Positions 33,465-44,189 are shown, counted from the stretch's first letter. The stretch is DNA of 64,000 bases from Paragorgia papillata (GCA_035771165.1 JAWNZC010000314.1:8520001-8584000); one strand, 5' to 3'. Notes: generated by a model not told the origin, from the sequence alone. Program-made: numbers and translations.

Positions 33465-36194
33465 ATGGCCCTCGCTAAGGAAATCCGATTGTGGTTGACG
33501 TTGGCCATGTTCGTTGTATACCTTCTAGGCGAAAACAACATGAGAAGCAGCCATGCGAGCATTCCTCTGTCTACAATAACTAAAGATGGCGATGTTATTA
33601 TCCAAGGCATGTTCCCGTTGACAAACAGCGAAGGAAAACTGAAGGATACTTATGTTGTGGCCATGGAAGCCATGATCTACGCCATCAAAAACATCAACGA
33701 AAGAAACGACATCTTGCCGAGGACAAAACTCGGCTACGAGATCATCGACAACAAGGGTGAAAATCTTCATCTAATTATGGAGCACGCGATCAGAATCGTG
33801 TCAACATATCGCCCGCGTTCGGTTTGTCGCGCCGACGACGAATTCTGTGCGGCAGAAGACAAGACACCAAGTGCATTAGGTAAGCGAGTTTCAGTGCTCA
33901 TTGGACCAGCTAACTCCGGAACTACAGTCCCCGTCGCAAGCTTACTCGGTTTATATCACATCCCTCAGATTGGTTACTCAGCTTCGTCGAGTCTTCTAAG
34001 CAAGAAAACTCGCTTTAAGTCTTTTCTGCGTACAATCCCCTCAGACGAATACCAAGCCGAAGCAATGGCCTCGTTTGTGAACCGCTACAAATGGAATTAT
34101 GTTATTTTTATCGGTAGTGACGATGAATATGGCCGCCAGGGTCTGTCCTCGTTTAAGGAAGCAGCGCGTAAACTCAAAGTGTGTATAGCCAATGACGTCA
34201 ACATTGCGTTTCAGAGCGAGGATTCCGAAACACAGATCCGCAACGCTGTCAAGACAATAAACGACACACAACGTGCCAAGGTTGTTGTACTGTTCATGTT
34301 TGAAAGACAAATGGCGAGGCTTCTGGAAGAAGTAGAGAAACAAGGACTGACAAATATTACGTGGCTACTAAGCGATGCGATCGGCGGAACCATTCTTAAC
34401 TACAACATCAACAAGGAGTTACTTCAAGGAGCGTTTGCTGTTGACTTTGTTTACACGAAAGTCAAAGATTTTGACGCCCACCTTAGGAATATCACTGTAA
34501 AGAGTTCGAAAGGAAACCCGTGGATGATGAAGCTCTTGGAAAAAGCCCTGGAATGTAATACTTCTTTGTCTACACGACAAAGGAAGTGCAGAGACGATGA
34601 AAAACTAAACCTATCGCGTGCAGGTATGTCGAACAACTGGAGTCGACTCATAAACATTATAAACGGCGTCACGGCTATCGCTCATGGTTTGGATAACCTT
34701 CTGAATTGCACCAACGGTCATGGTCTGCTCGAAGGCGGTAGGTGCCCGAACAAGACACTCCCTGTAGAGGGAGAAGACTTGTACAAGTACATTCGAAATG
34801 CGAGTTTCGTCGGCGCGTTGAACAAGACGGTCGCTTTTGATGATAACGGCGATCTAGTCACCAAAGAGTATATCTTTCGAAATCTGGTATTCGATCGGGA
34901 GAAGGACACGCTTGATTTTCGCATCGTCGCAAAATGGAGTTCGGAATCAACTGAGAGACTGTCATTCTCGGGTGTCCCTATCACTTGGAACAAAGGTGAG
35001 CAACCAGTATCCACGTGTAGTAGATCGTGCGTCCCGGGGGAGAAACAAGTCGGGCAATCGGATTGCTGTTGGGCGTGTCAACCATGCCCCAAGGGGGAGA
35101 TCAGTAACAGTTCAATCGCTACAGTTTGTACAAAGTGTCCTGAGGATTCCTACGCGAACGAGAAACAAACGAAATGCTTAAAGATTGGCGTGGATTTCGT
35201 TAAACCAAGCGATTCATTCTCAATCATTATCATGACGGTCTGTTGCTTGGGTTTGGTTGCCATGGCAGCTGTCGCATCGCTGTTCGTATACTTTAGAGAT
35301 ACTCCGCTGATTCAGGACTCAAGGCCGTTACTCCTTGGTTTCTTTGTGTTAACGGTTAGCCTGGCGTTTATTTTCTCCATGTTCCAAGTGTCCTTATACC
35401 GTTACGACAGCGGCTGTCGCTTCTTAGGCGCTTTCCTTCCCTATGTACTCCTCTTGCTTGGCGTCACGCTATTGGCTAAGACCAAAACATGTGACAGCCT
35501 CCTTCGAATGTTTACGTCACACTTCAAAGCGGCCAATCAGCACTGTAGTCTTATCATGATCCTGGCCTCGCTCGTTCTTCAGCTATTATTGATTGGGATC
35601 TGGTTCCTGACCGACACCCCCGTCGCTCAAATCGTCAAAGACACCGAAGCCATGCATCTTCGGCAATGCAACACCAACTGGTCAGCGGCCCGTTTCATCG
35701 CCACATGCTTCCCACTCCTTGTGCTCTTCGTGGCGACGATATTCGCGTTTAAGGAACGCAACGACCGTACCAATCACAGCGAAGCAAAGTACATGAGCTT
35801 CTGTACTATTTCACTGTGTATTCTCCTTATCGCCTTCTTCCCCACCTATCGTTTTGTGAAAGGCATCACGACAACCGTTGTTATAGCAACCACATCAATT
35901 ATCGGCGCGTTTGCTGTGATTGGTTGTATCATACTGCCCAAGGTCTACATCCTAGTCTGGCGTCCAGACCGCAACGTCCCCGAGCATGAGCGGCGTAGTA
36001 ATGATCCTACAGTAAGCTCGGCTCATACCGCCGGAAGTCACCCGGGAAGCTCCGGTCATCATCATTCCACTCCTTCTCAATGCGTGGAGACTGGGGAGCA
36101 ACTTCGTGCGGCAAATGACATCGACTTGGTAACGTCATTATCTACTGCAAATTCTCCAAGAAGAAACGGTGTGACGGACAACAAGGCATGTTAA
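33465..36194 (+). CDS. Class C GPCR, metabotropic-glutamate-receptor-like (receptor 2), single exon
   Basis: An intact 909-aa receptor without introns. Hydrophobic signal segment about 8-23; Venus-flytrap domain about 40-480 (conserved IPQIGYSASS, FLRTIPSD, YKWNYV); nine cysteines at about 518-571 including CCWAC; seven helices about 585-832; NHSEAKYMSF in the third loop and PKVYILVWRP after helix 7; 77-residue tail with no recognised scaffold motif. Candidate ligand residues by alignment to mGlu1 are S151, S174, D194, Y222 and D304. A66 occupies the position of the arginine that binds the glutamate side chain. The start ATG at 33465 is followed by the signal segment; Met15 or Met26 are less likely. 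The missing introns, compared with receptors 1 and 3, suggest intron loss or a retroposed origin. A MITE starts 14 bp after the stop. Plasma membrane receptor; ligand unknown. Confidence 0.94.
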   Translation: MALAKEIRLWLTLAMFVVYLLGENNMRSSHASIPLSTITKDGDVIIQGMFPLTNSEGKLKDTYVVAMEAMIYAIKNINERNDILPRTKLGYEIIDNKGENLHLIMEHAIRIVSTYRPRSVCRADDEFCAAEDKTPSALGKRVSVLIGPANSGTTVPVASLLGLYHIPQIGYSASSSLLSKKTRFKSFLRTIPSDEYQAEAMASFVNRYKWNYVIFIGSDDEYGRQGLSSFKEAARKLKVCIANDVNIAFQSEDSETQIRNAVKTINDTQRAKVVVLFMFERQMARLLEEVEKQGLTNITWLLSDAIGGTILNYNINKELLQGAFAVDFVYTKVKDFDAHLRNITVKSSKGNPWMMKLLEKALECNTSLSTRQRKCRDDEKLNLSRAGMSNNWSRLINIINGVTAIAHGLDNLLNCTNGHGLLEGGRCPNKTLPVEGEDLYKYIRNASFVGALNKTVAFDDNGDLVTKEYIFRNLVFDREKDTLDFRIVAKWSSESTERLSFSGVPITWNKGEQPVSTCSRSCVPGEKQVGQSDCCWACQPCPKGEISNSSIATVCTKCPEDSYANEKQTKCLKIGVDFVKPSDSFSIIIMTVCCLGLVAMAAVASLFVYFRDTPLIQDSRPLLLGFFVLTVSLAFIFSMFQVSLYRYDSGCRFLGAFLPYVLLLLGVTLLAKTKTCDSLLRMFTSHFKAANQHCSLIMILASLVLQLLLIGIWFLTDTPVAQIVKDTEAMHLRQCNTNWSAARFIATCFPLLVLFVATIFAFKERNDRTNHSEAKYMSFCTISLCILLIAFFPTYRFVKGITTTVVIATTSIIGAFAVIGCIILPKVYILVWRPDRNVPEHERRSNDPTVSSAHTAGSHPGSSGHHHSTPSQCVETGEQLRAANDIDLVTSLSTANSPRRNGVTDNKAC

Positions 36195-36207
36195 ATAATA
36201 ACCATTG

Positions 36208-36441
36208 TTATATATCAAGTGTCAAAGTCCGTTTTTCTAGCTCTCTGATTGGGCGAGCGGTCTTCGCGTGGCGGTCCGAAAATCGTGATGTCTCCCGCGT
36301 AACCCATGGCAGCGGGTATGATTACATTTATTTTTCCCTAGGGAAAAATATCAAAACCAGAAGTAGATGGTCAGGTTCAGTTTGTCTTTGTTTTCTCCAA
36401 TTTTCTTTCATTAAAAATGTCATTTGACACTTGATATATAA
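36208..36441. mobile_element. MITE directly after the receptor 2 stop codon
   Basis: The inverted ends TTATATATCAAGTGTCAAA (36208-36226) and its exact inverse (36423-36441) bound 234 bp. It would form most of the proximal 3' UTR of receptor 2. Confidence 0.85.
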
Positions 36442-36442
36442 C

Positions 36443-36592
36443 AAAACACTTACTTACTGGTACCTCGGGAAAACAGTATGTTTTGTGGCCCCTCGACTGC
36501 TCGTTGTTGCCCTCGGCTTCGCCTCGGGAAACAACGGCAGTCTGGGGTCCACAAAACACACTGTTTCCCTTGGCGCCAGTAAATAAGTGTTT
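36443..36592. repeat. Hairpin, CTCGGGAAAC family
   Basis: AACACTTACTTACTGGTACC, then TCGGGAAAACAG, is mirrored by CTGTTTCCCTTGGCG and CCAGTAAATAAGTGTT. An inner palindrome GCCCTCGGCTTCGCCTCGGG lies at the apex. Confidence 0.8.
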
Positions 36593-36810
36593 ATTGATAC
36601 ATTGGGCCAATCATGGTCACCTTATGTAGGAGTAGAGGACTGGGGAGAATATGGTATTGCAAGGTTAATTTAGGGGGTGTAGTATTTGAACATAGTTCGA
36701 ACGCAAAGTAAAATCATTGTGAATAATGGCCATACGTAGAAATAGAAAACGAACAAAGTAAAATAAAACTGTTATGAGGGAAAGTACTACAAAACTGATG
36801 AAATAAATTA

Positions 36811-37032
36811 GCGAGGTTCAGATCACACTTCCACTACCGCTACCGTAAATATAATTAAGCTTGTCAAATATTGTTTTTACGTTCAGTAATGGTCGCAGGT
36901 CTCAAACCTAGTGCAAAAAGAAAGCGTTTTACGGTACTAGGATTAAAACCAACTACGACTACAGGACGAAAAAACGAACATTGCACCAGCTTAATCACAT
37001 TTACGGTAGCGGTGGTGTGATCTGAACCTCGC
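36811..37032. mobile_element. TA-flanked MITE
   Basis: The inverted ends GCGAGGTTCAGATCACAC and GTGTGATCTGAACCTCGC are perfect, the arms continue through CTACCGTAAAT, and TA flanks both sides. Confidence 0.88.
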
Positions 37033-37038
37033 TATTAA

Positions 37039-37500
37039 AGTGGTTTTCTGATGAAAATATTGCGGGCAATGCATAATCTTAAAGAAGATATGGTAGTTAG
37101 TAAAATTGCAAAGTTTCATTTCAAAATTCGTTGACGAAAAGGTGATATTTTACGTGTGAAGTTTGTATTTTGGAGCGCCGCCATTAAAGTGGCCGAGCTT
37201 GAAAAGAATGAGTCGAGGAAACTTATGACGTCATAGACCTAACAAAAACAAAAGATCATTGTTGTTGTCAACAAAAGGGTTATTGTTGTTATGGAGTCTA
37301 TGACGCCATAAGCTTCCTCGACTCATTCTTCTCAAGCTCTGCCACTTTAATGGTGGTGCTCTAAAATACAAACTTCACACGTAAAATATCAACCTTTTCT
37401 TCAACGAATTTTGAAATGAAACTTTGCAATTTTACTACCATATATCTTCTTTAAGATTATGCAAAAACATTGACCACAATATTTTCATCAGAGAACCACT
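37039..37500. mobile_element. Long TTAA-flanked foldback element
   Basis: TTAA at 37035-37038 and 37501-37504. The arms of about 200 bp begin AGTGGTTTTCTGATGAAAAT and end ATTTTCATCAGAGAACCACT, and include ACTCATTCTT and TTGAAATGAAACTTTGCAAT. Several mismatches have accumulated. Confidence 0.9.
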
Positions 37501-37532
37501 TTAAGGATTTGTGTGTAACTAGGAGGCACGGA

Positions 37533-37912
37533 AAGCACGGGTGGCGTGTGCTGTTAGGGCGCTGCCTCTCACCAAAAGTTAAGCCCGGTTTGACGGGGTT
37601 AGTACTTGGATGGGTGACCGTCTGGGAATAACCCCGTTCTCGAGCTTGGAACACTCATGTGAGTAGAGTTTAGTTGGTCTCTCCTGTGCTTCGAGGGTTT
37701 TTCGCCGGGTTCTCCGGTTTTCCTCCCTCCATAATATCAACACCTAGGTCTGTGATTCGTGGTCTGACATGTGTGTCATAAATGTGTCGTAGGGCGGCTG
37801 CTTCGAGCGCCTTTAATATGCCTTCGACTCTGCCACTTGAAATTTAGTAATGTAAATTGCTCTTGAAAAGCCCCTTGTGGGAAGAAGTAATTAAAATCTG
37901 TATCTGTATGTT
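37533..37912 (+). mobile_element. 5S-rRNA-derived SINE
   Basis: It has a full head (GCACGGGTGGCGTGTGCTGT, then TTGGATGGGTGACCGTCTGG), body, and a 3' region with TTGCTCTTGAAAAGCCCCTT and an ATCTGTATCTGTATGT end. Confidence 0.88.
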
Positions 37913-38032
37913 AAGATCAAAAGTAAAAACCAATTGGAAATGTTTTAGTTGATGGGAGATATATACTGTTTGTTTTCTTCATTAACCTTTACTAGTAAAG
38001 TCTTCAAAGTTGGGGGTTTGTTTTGGAGCAAA

Positions 38033-38115
38033 GTAAAAAGGTCGTAAACTGCCGAGATTAGTTTTGATAACAAAATACTGACCTTTCGAGCAGAGCCTTT
38101 CATCAAAGCAAAATG
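38033..38115 (+). mobile_element. MITE-B partial copy
   Basis: GTAAACTGCCGAGATTAGTT and ATACTGACCTTTCGAGCAGA. Confidence 0.7.
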
Positions 38116-38119
38116 TGGT

Positions 38120-39102
38120 TTAAAAATAAAGTATAGAGCTGTGTAGGTGTTAGTCTCCCTTAGAGATCAGTGGGATCGGTCCCAAACTCGCTTTCCCTAA
38201 TACCGCCAGCTACGCAAGCTACTCCTCACCACCATTCCCTTTGTACAATGAACCAATAAGATTACAGCATTGATCACTGCTAACCTTTTGCCGAGCGACG
38301 AGGCAAGCGTTTTTGTGTAAAACTGGTTTAATCGAAAGCTAATATTTCGAGAAGTTTATAGCTTAGAACATTACAAAATTTACGAAGAATAATGTTTTGA
38401 CTATGTTCTTTCTGCCCATGCAAACAAAGGTGCGTAAAAGTCAATGTGAAGCGTGTGGGCATCAGAGAAATATTGTTGGCCGTGTTGACATTACATTTCC
38501 AGAGTCTGAAAATTATCTGCGCACTTCACGGCACTTGAAATCACGAATATTTTCAGAAGTATATATAGCTTAGAAAACTTCACCGAATTTTTGAAGAGTG
38601 CTATTTCGATTATGCTCTTAGTTTAGTTTAGAAGTTCACGAAATTTACGAAGAATGATATTTTAATTATGTTCTTGCCGCCTATATAAATAAATCCGTGC
38701 GAAAACTTTTGAAAAGGCTACAAGTGTTTGCGAAATGTAGCAGGTCCAGGTAGTCTCCTTCGCATACGTTCTTTTATAGTGCTTCAGGTCTGCATAAACT
38801 ACCGATCGAGAATATTTCTTCTTCTACGTATTTTAATTTGTTTTCTTCAATGTTGCTCAAGCTAACCGAAGAAATCCCAAGACTTCGTAGGTGAATGACT
38901 TGTTCTTGCATATTAAAAGCTTCACAAGCGGAGAAACCACCACAATAGCATGGCCAGAAACCTTTGAGATTGTATCGGCGCTTGGTAAATCAGCGATTTA
39001 CCACACTCGGTAGGAAAGTTTACAAACATCAGTATTCCCTTGGACAAATTGGACAACTGCTTTCCGTTGATAGGGATTAAGATCTTTTATTTTTTTAGGG
39101 GA
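38120..39102. other. No gene seen
   Basis: The blocks GAAGTTTATAGCTTAGAAC and GAAGTATATATAGCTTAGAA (38350, 38555) and ACGAAGAATAATGTTTTGA/ACGAAGAATGATATTTTAAT (38375, 38655) are loosely repeated, with TATGTTCTT after each of the latter. No coding content is supported. Confidence 0.4.
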
Positions 39103-39385
39103 GTACGGGTGGCGTGTGCTATTAGGGCGCTGTCTCTCACCAATAGTTAAGCCCGGTTAGACGGGGTTAGTACTTGGATGGGTGACCGTCTGGGAATAAC
39201 CCCGTTCTCGGGGTGGGGACTCATGTGAGTAGAGTTTAGTTGGTCTCTCCTGTGCTTCGAGGGTTTTTCGCTGGGTTCTCCGGTTTTCCTCCCTCCGTAA
39301 AATCAACACCTATAGGTCTTAGCTGTAAATGGAGGACCCCACCAGCTCTGCTGAAAAACTTATCCTCCTTAAATAAAGAATAATA
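39103..39385 (+). mobile_element. 5S-rRNA-derived SINE (tail type 3)
   Basis: The head and body are as in other copies, but after CAACACCTATAGGTCTTAGC the 3' end is GGAGGACCCCACCAGCTCTG and TTAAATAAAGAATAATAAAA. The same tail is at 3361-3470. Confidence 0.9.
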
Positions 39386-39554
39386 AAAAAACGTTTAAAC
39401 GTAAATCACACACTTGGCAAGGACATGCCAAGGTGAAGGTCGGCTTTCCAGATTTTGGAAGGCTTGCTCTGATTGGTCAGATGCGGGAATGGAATGTGTT
39501 GCCAGCCGTTGATGGGGCGCGAGTTTGGGACCGACCCTAACAACGGTTGCGAGG

Positions 39555-39740
39555 GAGACTATGTAGGCGTAGCAGTGTTTTAGATAAATCAAAGTGAAAA
39601 GGTGGTAAACTGCCGAAATTAGTTTTGATAACGAAATACTAAGTTTAAACACCTTTTCACTTTGCTCTATCACAAATGATAGTCTTAAACCACTGTGTTG
39701 TAGCACTATATAATGCACTTTCGAGCGGAGCCCTTAATCG
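39555..39740 (+). mobile_element. MITE-B copy interrupted by ~70 bp
   Basis: AAACTGCCGAAATTAGTTTT and AACGAAATACTAA are separated from TTTCGAGCGGAGCCCTTAAT by a block at 39648-39720 that includes the inverted piece ACACCTTTTCACTTTGCTCT. Confidence 0.7.
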
Positions 39741-39984
39741 GAATAGAAAAACACGGTGCAATGTTATCAACACATCAGCAACTAGGAGATCAATATATAA
39801 ACCATGCACGTTCCACTTTTCTCCAAGATTAAATTAATCGTACGGAGACGTGACTTGTGAAAGGCGTAGGCGGAGGTGTGAACGGAAATTTCTGTACAGT
39901 ACCCGATCAAAGTTTGATACCGGTCTTGTGTGAACTTTGCTTAGGAACAGTCAAACATCAATAAATCTATCGCAAATGATAAAA

Positions 39985-40110
39985 GTTGAGTGCTGCGTAG
40001 GCAGTGTTTTAGACAGAGCAAAGTGAAAAGGTGGTAAACTGCCGAGAATAGTTTTGATAACGAGATACTAACCACCTTTTTACTTTGCTCTATCACAAAT
40101 GATCGTCTTT
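39985..40110 (+). mobile_element. MITE-B copy, foldback form
   Basis: GTGCTGCGTAGGCAGTGTTT, then AAGTGAAAAGGTGGTAAACT, is partly mirrored by ACCACCTTTTTACTTTGCTC. Confidence 0.75.
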
Positions 40111-40343
40111 GGTGCTGATTACATGCATGGCCCGGGCTAGCCCGGCTAACCGGGGCTGACTCGTGTCACGAATTTTTTTTCTCGGCCGCAAAAGGACATT
40201 TGAATTAACGTTTAGATTTGTTTACACCTAACTAAACCAATTCTTCTTTGTAAATTTAGTTTATGCGAGTTTCAAAACCACAGTAAGATCCAATTGCGTG
40301 AGCCCAGTTAACCGGGCTAGCCCGGCTCATGTAATCAGCCCCT
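40111..40343. mobile_element. MITE-D (CCGGGCTAGCCCGGTTAACC family)
   Basis: TGCTGATTACATG and CATGTAATCAGCCCC are the inverted ends, followed inward by CCCGGGCTAGCCCGGCTAAC and GTTAACCGGGCTAGCCCGG. A shared core TTGTACATTTAGTTTATGCG-like block recurs in other copies. Confidence 0.85.
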
Positions 40344-40557
40344 TAAACCACAGCATGTGTTGACTGTATTTGCAATAATAGGCATACGACCCTCAAGTCT
40401 TATTTTACTCTGTCTAACGCCTGACGATTTTACTCGCGAAGGAAAACCAATCGAGGGGCAAAGGTAAAGACTCCTGAAGAACTTTTAATCTCCCATTCAG
40501 GACAACTTGCACAACATCACTAGTAAGTAGACACTACTTTTTCTTTGTATATATATA

Positions 40558-40818
40558 CAGTGTGTATCAAAAAAATTCGAACCCTTAGAAAATGAATTAG
40601 CATTCTTTTCAAACAACCTATTGTAGTGACCTGGGAAATTAAGATAACTTGAAGTGTATGCATGGTGAAAGTATTTAAAAGCTTTTTCGCTTCGTTTAAC
40701 TTATGTGCTGATTAATTTATAACTCAGCGCTTTTAGGGCTTTCAAACTACTACAATAGGTTGTTTGAAAAGAATGCTAATTCATTTTCTAAGGGTTCGAA
40801 TTTTTTTGATACACACTG
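40558..40818. mobile_element. Mariner-like MITE with perfect 70-bp ends
   Basis: CAGTGTGTATCAAAAAAATT and the next 50 bases are exactly inverted at 40749-40818, and both ends are flanked by TA. The interior of about 120 bp is non-coding. Perfect identity of the arms points to a recent insertion or gene conversion. Confidence 0.95.
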
Positions 40819-41386
40819 TATATATGCTTTATTCTCATTCACAACATTTCTGATGACTAAAAATGGTCAAAACGTCTAACAAAAAGTGTTGTAAAACCTT
40901 CGGAGTATTGTGAGGACACATATTTTGATGCGTTTTCTGTTTCTAACCACTTGGTAACTGGGAGCTCTCCCTTCCGCAAGTAAAATCGCCTGGCGTTAGC
41001 CATAAGTAAAATACTAAAGTCTACACCAGTTTCAGTCAGAGAGGTGTTTTTTTGTCTCAATTGTCTTATGTTGAAATCTTGAGCTGCAAGCTTTAGGATT
41101 TCTACTGTACGTTAAATCGATATGATTGCGCATGAAATTCAAGTCACGTAACAATTATATGGAGCATTCTGAACCTTTACGTCTACGTTTTTACACAAAT
41201 TGGCCTAAACGTGATTGTTGCCGGGCCAACATAAATCAACATGTACAACCATTTCAATCTCGCTTCAATTCCGACCATCCGCACTTCTGTACAGGTTTCT
41301 AGTATCTCTCCAGATATGTTTTTATAAAACCGTTATTGTAAGATTTTGAGAAAACGTAGACGTGTGTCCGGCCACATAAGGTAAAC
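40819..41386. other. No gene seen
   Basis: It contains one TGGCGTTAGCCA motif near 40993. Nothing else is recognised. Confidence 0.5.
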
Positions 41387-41546
41387 GTAGCCAGCGGCTG
41401 AATTACGAACGACGCAGATCAACGTTGGTCGTGTCGAGGCATATCAAAGGCGCTGGGCAGCTAGCCGCCACGCAACATGCAGTTTAGAGCACGGATCACA
41501 GCTAAGATGCATGTGGGTGTTGATTTTACGGAGCTGGGAGGAACAT
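41387..41546 (-). mobile_element. 5S-SINE 3' fragment (tail type 1)
   Basis: It matches only the 3' half: CAGCGGCTGAATTACGAACG, GTCGAGGCATATCAAAGGCG, then TGGGTGTTGATTTTACGGAG. The 5S head is absent. Confidence 0.85.
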
Positions 41547-42203
41547 ATATTGAAATATTCCTTTACATCTGGTTGAAAACAATGAATTATATAAAAGAAA
41601 GAGAGGCCTGGAAACTAATGTTACCATAGCAACAGCAAACGAACAATAGAAATGCTCACTTTTGTCGGATGACTACATCTGCAAAGTTTCAGCCGAATTA
41701 GCCAAATTATTCTGAAGATATGCCTTGTGTTGTGTTTTAATTCAATAGCATTTTTCATTCAAAACAATGATAATGAGCAATTTAAAATCCCACGAGCAAA
41801 GTGAACGCCGTTGTCGTTCTACTCAAGACGTCATTGAGAGCATTTTCACGTTCTTGAGACGACGGGATCTTCTAGAACGTTGAGGCCTGTCATCGTTGTT
41901 TTACTACAATGAGACATACTTTTTAAAGTAGAAAACTTGTATTTTAAGGGGGATAATTTCATTACATTACAATATAAAATAAAGAATCTGTATTTTTATA
42001 TAAAGATGACATTTAAGCTTATGAGCTAACAGTTTAGATATGTGATTATTCATAGCCTTTGTTTTGGGTAAAAAAGTATTTTGAAAGAATACGCGGTTCA
42101 GCAGTTCTGTATTGTATTCCTGTTCTTCCGGTCACCGTCCGTGTCTCAAAAACGCCTAATATGCGTAAGCTCTCTATTATGTGTGATAACTCAAGAACGG
42201 ACT
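41547..42203. other. No gene seen
   Basis: AT-rich spacer with no supportable feature. Confidence 0.5.
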
Positions 42204-42411
42204 GAGACCCCATTTACACGATGCCGGTACAATTTGAAAACGGAACAAAATCATGCCGGTGTGTAAATACAGGCCAAAATGTCAAGGAATCCGTCTTCAT
42301 TTTGTGCCGTTTTCATGTCATTTTTGTGCCGGTATCGTGTAAACGCAAGGCCTAAACGGCATGATTTTATTCCGTTTTCAAATTGTACCGGCATCGTGTA
42401 AACGGGGTCTA
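42204..42411. mobile_element. Foldback MITE (GACCCCATTTACACGATGCC ends)
   Basis: The left arm GAGACCCCATTTACACGATG, then CCGGTACAATTTGAAAACGG, is mirrored at 42365-42411. An internal palindrome GCCGTTTTCATGTCATTTTT lies near the centre. Confidence 0.88.
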
Positions 42412-42595
42412 AGATATTAAAGTCATGTAAAAGCCATTTTTCATTATTTTTAGTGTTCTTCAAAAAACAATCATAAAAATTTTCGTTTCATATGCATATC
42501 AATTCCTATAATAATACGACTTTCACCGACGTCAGACCAAGTCGTATTAGAAATAATAGGACTTCGTTTGACGTTATAGTTTACTGAGCTATTTA

Positions 42596-42810
42596 GGGGC
42601 TGTTTACATGAGCCGGGCTAGCTCGGTTAACTGGGCTCACGCGATTGATTAGGATCTCACTGTGGATTTGAAACTCGCATAAACTAAATGTACAAAGAAG
42701 AATTGGTTTGGTTTAGATGTAAACGAATCCTAACGTTGATTAAAATCTCCTTTTGTGGCCGAGGAAAAAATTTCGTGACATGAGTCGGGCTGACTCATGT
42801 CATCGGCCCC
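42596..42810. mobile_element. MITE-D copy
   Basis: GGGGCTGTTTACATGAGCCG and the right end GACTCATGTCATCGGCCCC. The core AACTCGCATAAACTAAATGT is shared with 40111-40343 and 43105-43278. Confidence 0.82.
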
Positions 42811-43104
42811 TTATTTGTAGAAATACCAATATGACCTACGGCTACAGAAACAAACGGCATTCAAACGAACAACGCGGTATATAAATCACGGCAAATACTA
42901 CCCTGCGAGCAGGCTCTCTGGGAGGCGCGCTCGGCAAATACGACAAACTATAACGTTTTTGCTAATTTCTTCCAGGTGAGACGGAGAGAAAACAACCGTA
43001 TGAACGAAGACTAAAGCGGAATTCTTCCCATGCACTCATACAGTGGCCCGGATCATATGAACAGTCATCCACATTAATCGTAAGTAAACTTTTTTTATTT
43101 CCAT

Positions 43105-43278
43105 GAACAACGTCACGCGATTGATTAGGATCTTACTGTGGTTTTGAAACTTGCATAAACTAAATTTACAAAGAATTGGTTTAGTGTAGATGTTAACGAA
43201 TCTTAACATTAATTCAAATCTCCTTTTGCGGCCGAGGAATGAATTCAGCCCGGTTAGCTCATGTAAAATGCAGCCCCT
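43105..43278. mobile_element. MITE-D partial copy
   Basis: ACGCGATTGATTAGGATCTT, TTGCATAAACTAAATTTACA and the right end AGCCCGGTTAGCTCATGT ... GCAGCCCC. The left end is missing. Confidence 0.8.
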
Positions 43279-43429
43279 TATAATTTTGACGCTTTTATAA
43301 AGACCTCGTATGATCTCATATGATAGGTATTACGCCTCCCATCGCGGACTCCCAAAGATTGAAAAACGAGTTTTCATGGTTTAAGTTTCCTCAGTCATGT
43401 TTTGATAAAAAATATATATATTCGTGGTG

Positions 43430-43738
43430 GTGGTGGTTGGTTAACTGCAGTCGGAGGTAGTCAGAAGGCTCCTCTTTCATTGGCTATACTACCCTAAGGC
43501 AGGGGTGGGCGCCACTCCTATCCAAAGTTGGTGTTGATTTTGCGGAGGGAGGAAAACCGGAGAACCCGGCGAAAAACCCTCTTAGCACAGGAGAAACCAA
43601 CTAAACTCACATGAGTTCCAAGCTCGACAACGGGGTTATTCCCAGACGGTAACCCATCCAAGTACTAACTAACCCCGTCTAACCGGGCTTAACTATTGGT
43701 GAGAGGCAGGGCCCTAACAGCAAACGTCACCCGTGCGC
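43430..43738 (-). mobile_element. 5S-rRNA-derived SINE (tail type 2)
   Basis: Read on minus: head (AGTTAAGCCCGGTTAGACGG, CATCCAAGTACTAACTAACC on +), body, then a different tail containing ATAGGAGTGGCGCCCACCCC and GACTGCAGTTAACCAACC. The (GGT)n run at 43424-43438 is the 3' end. Confidence 0.88.
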
Positions 43739-43890
43739 TCCCCCTGTGAGTATATTCATATTCTCAGAGTGCGTTTCCTATATTGGCCTCTCAAGCATTA
43801 TGTATTTTATTCGGGCTACGCGCCATTACTCCTCACAGGGAAAATCCTGCATAAAGAAAAAAAGAACAATATTTGCCAGTTGACCTTTAA

Positions 43891-44161
43891 GCCCTGCACA
43901 GACGACCAAGTTTTCCTTGACAAGTTCCTTGGTAACTTTCCTTGCTCGTGTGTACGATGACCAATTTTTCCCCCCAACATTTCCCTTGACAATTTATAAT
44001 TGCTCGTGTGTACGGTTGGACAAGCTTCGGAGATGATCTTGTCAGTTTTCCTCGACTACTACACACGAACAATTTTCCTTGTTCAAAAGCTGGCATGACC
44101 AGCTTTTGAACAAGGCTCCTCGTCAAGGAAAAACTTGTCAATTTGTGTCGTACACACGGGC
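43891..44161. mobile_element. TTAA-flanked foldback MITE
   Basis: TTAA at 43887-43890 and 44162-44165. The arms contain GACCAAGTTTTCCTTGACAA against TTGTCAATTTGTGTCGTACA, with many small inverted pieces. A perfect palindrome CCTTGTTCAAAAGCTGGTCA-type stem lies at 44077-44115. Confidence 0.75.
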
Positions 44162-44189
44162 TTAAATTACTCTTTCATTGCCAGATTTC

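Noticed and set aside
34041..34343. Minus-strand frames inside receptor 2
   Set aside because: Antisense shadows of a conserved receptor gene.
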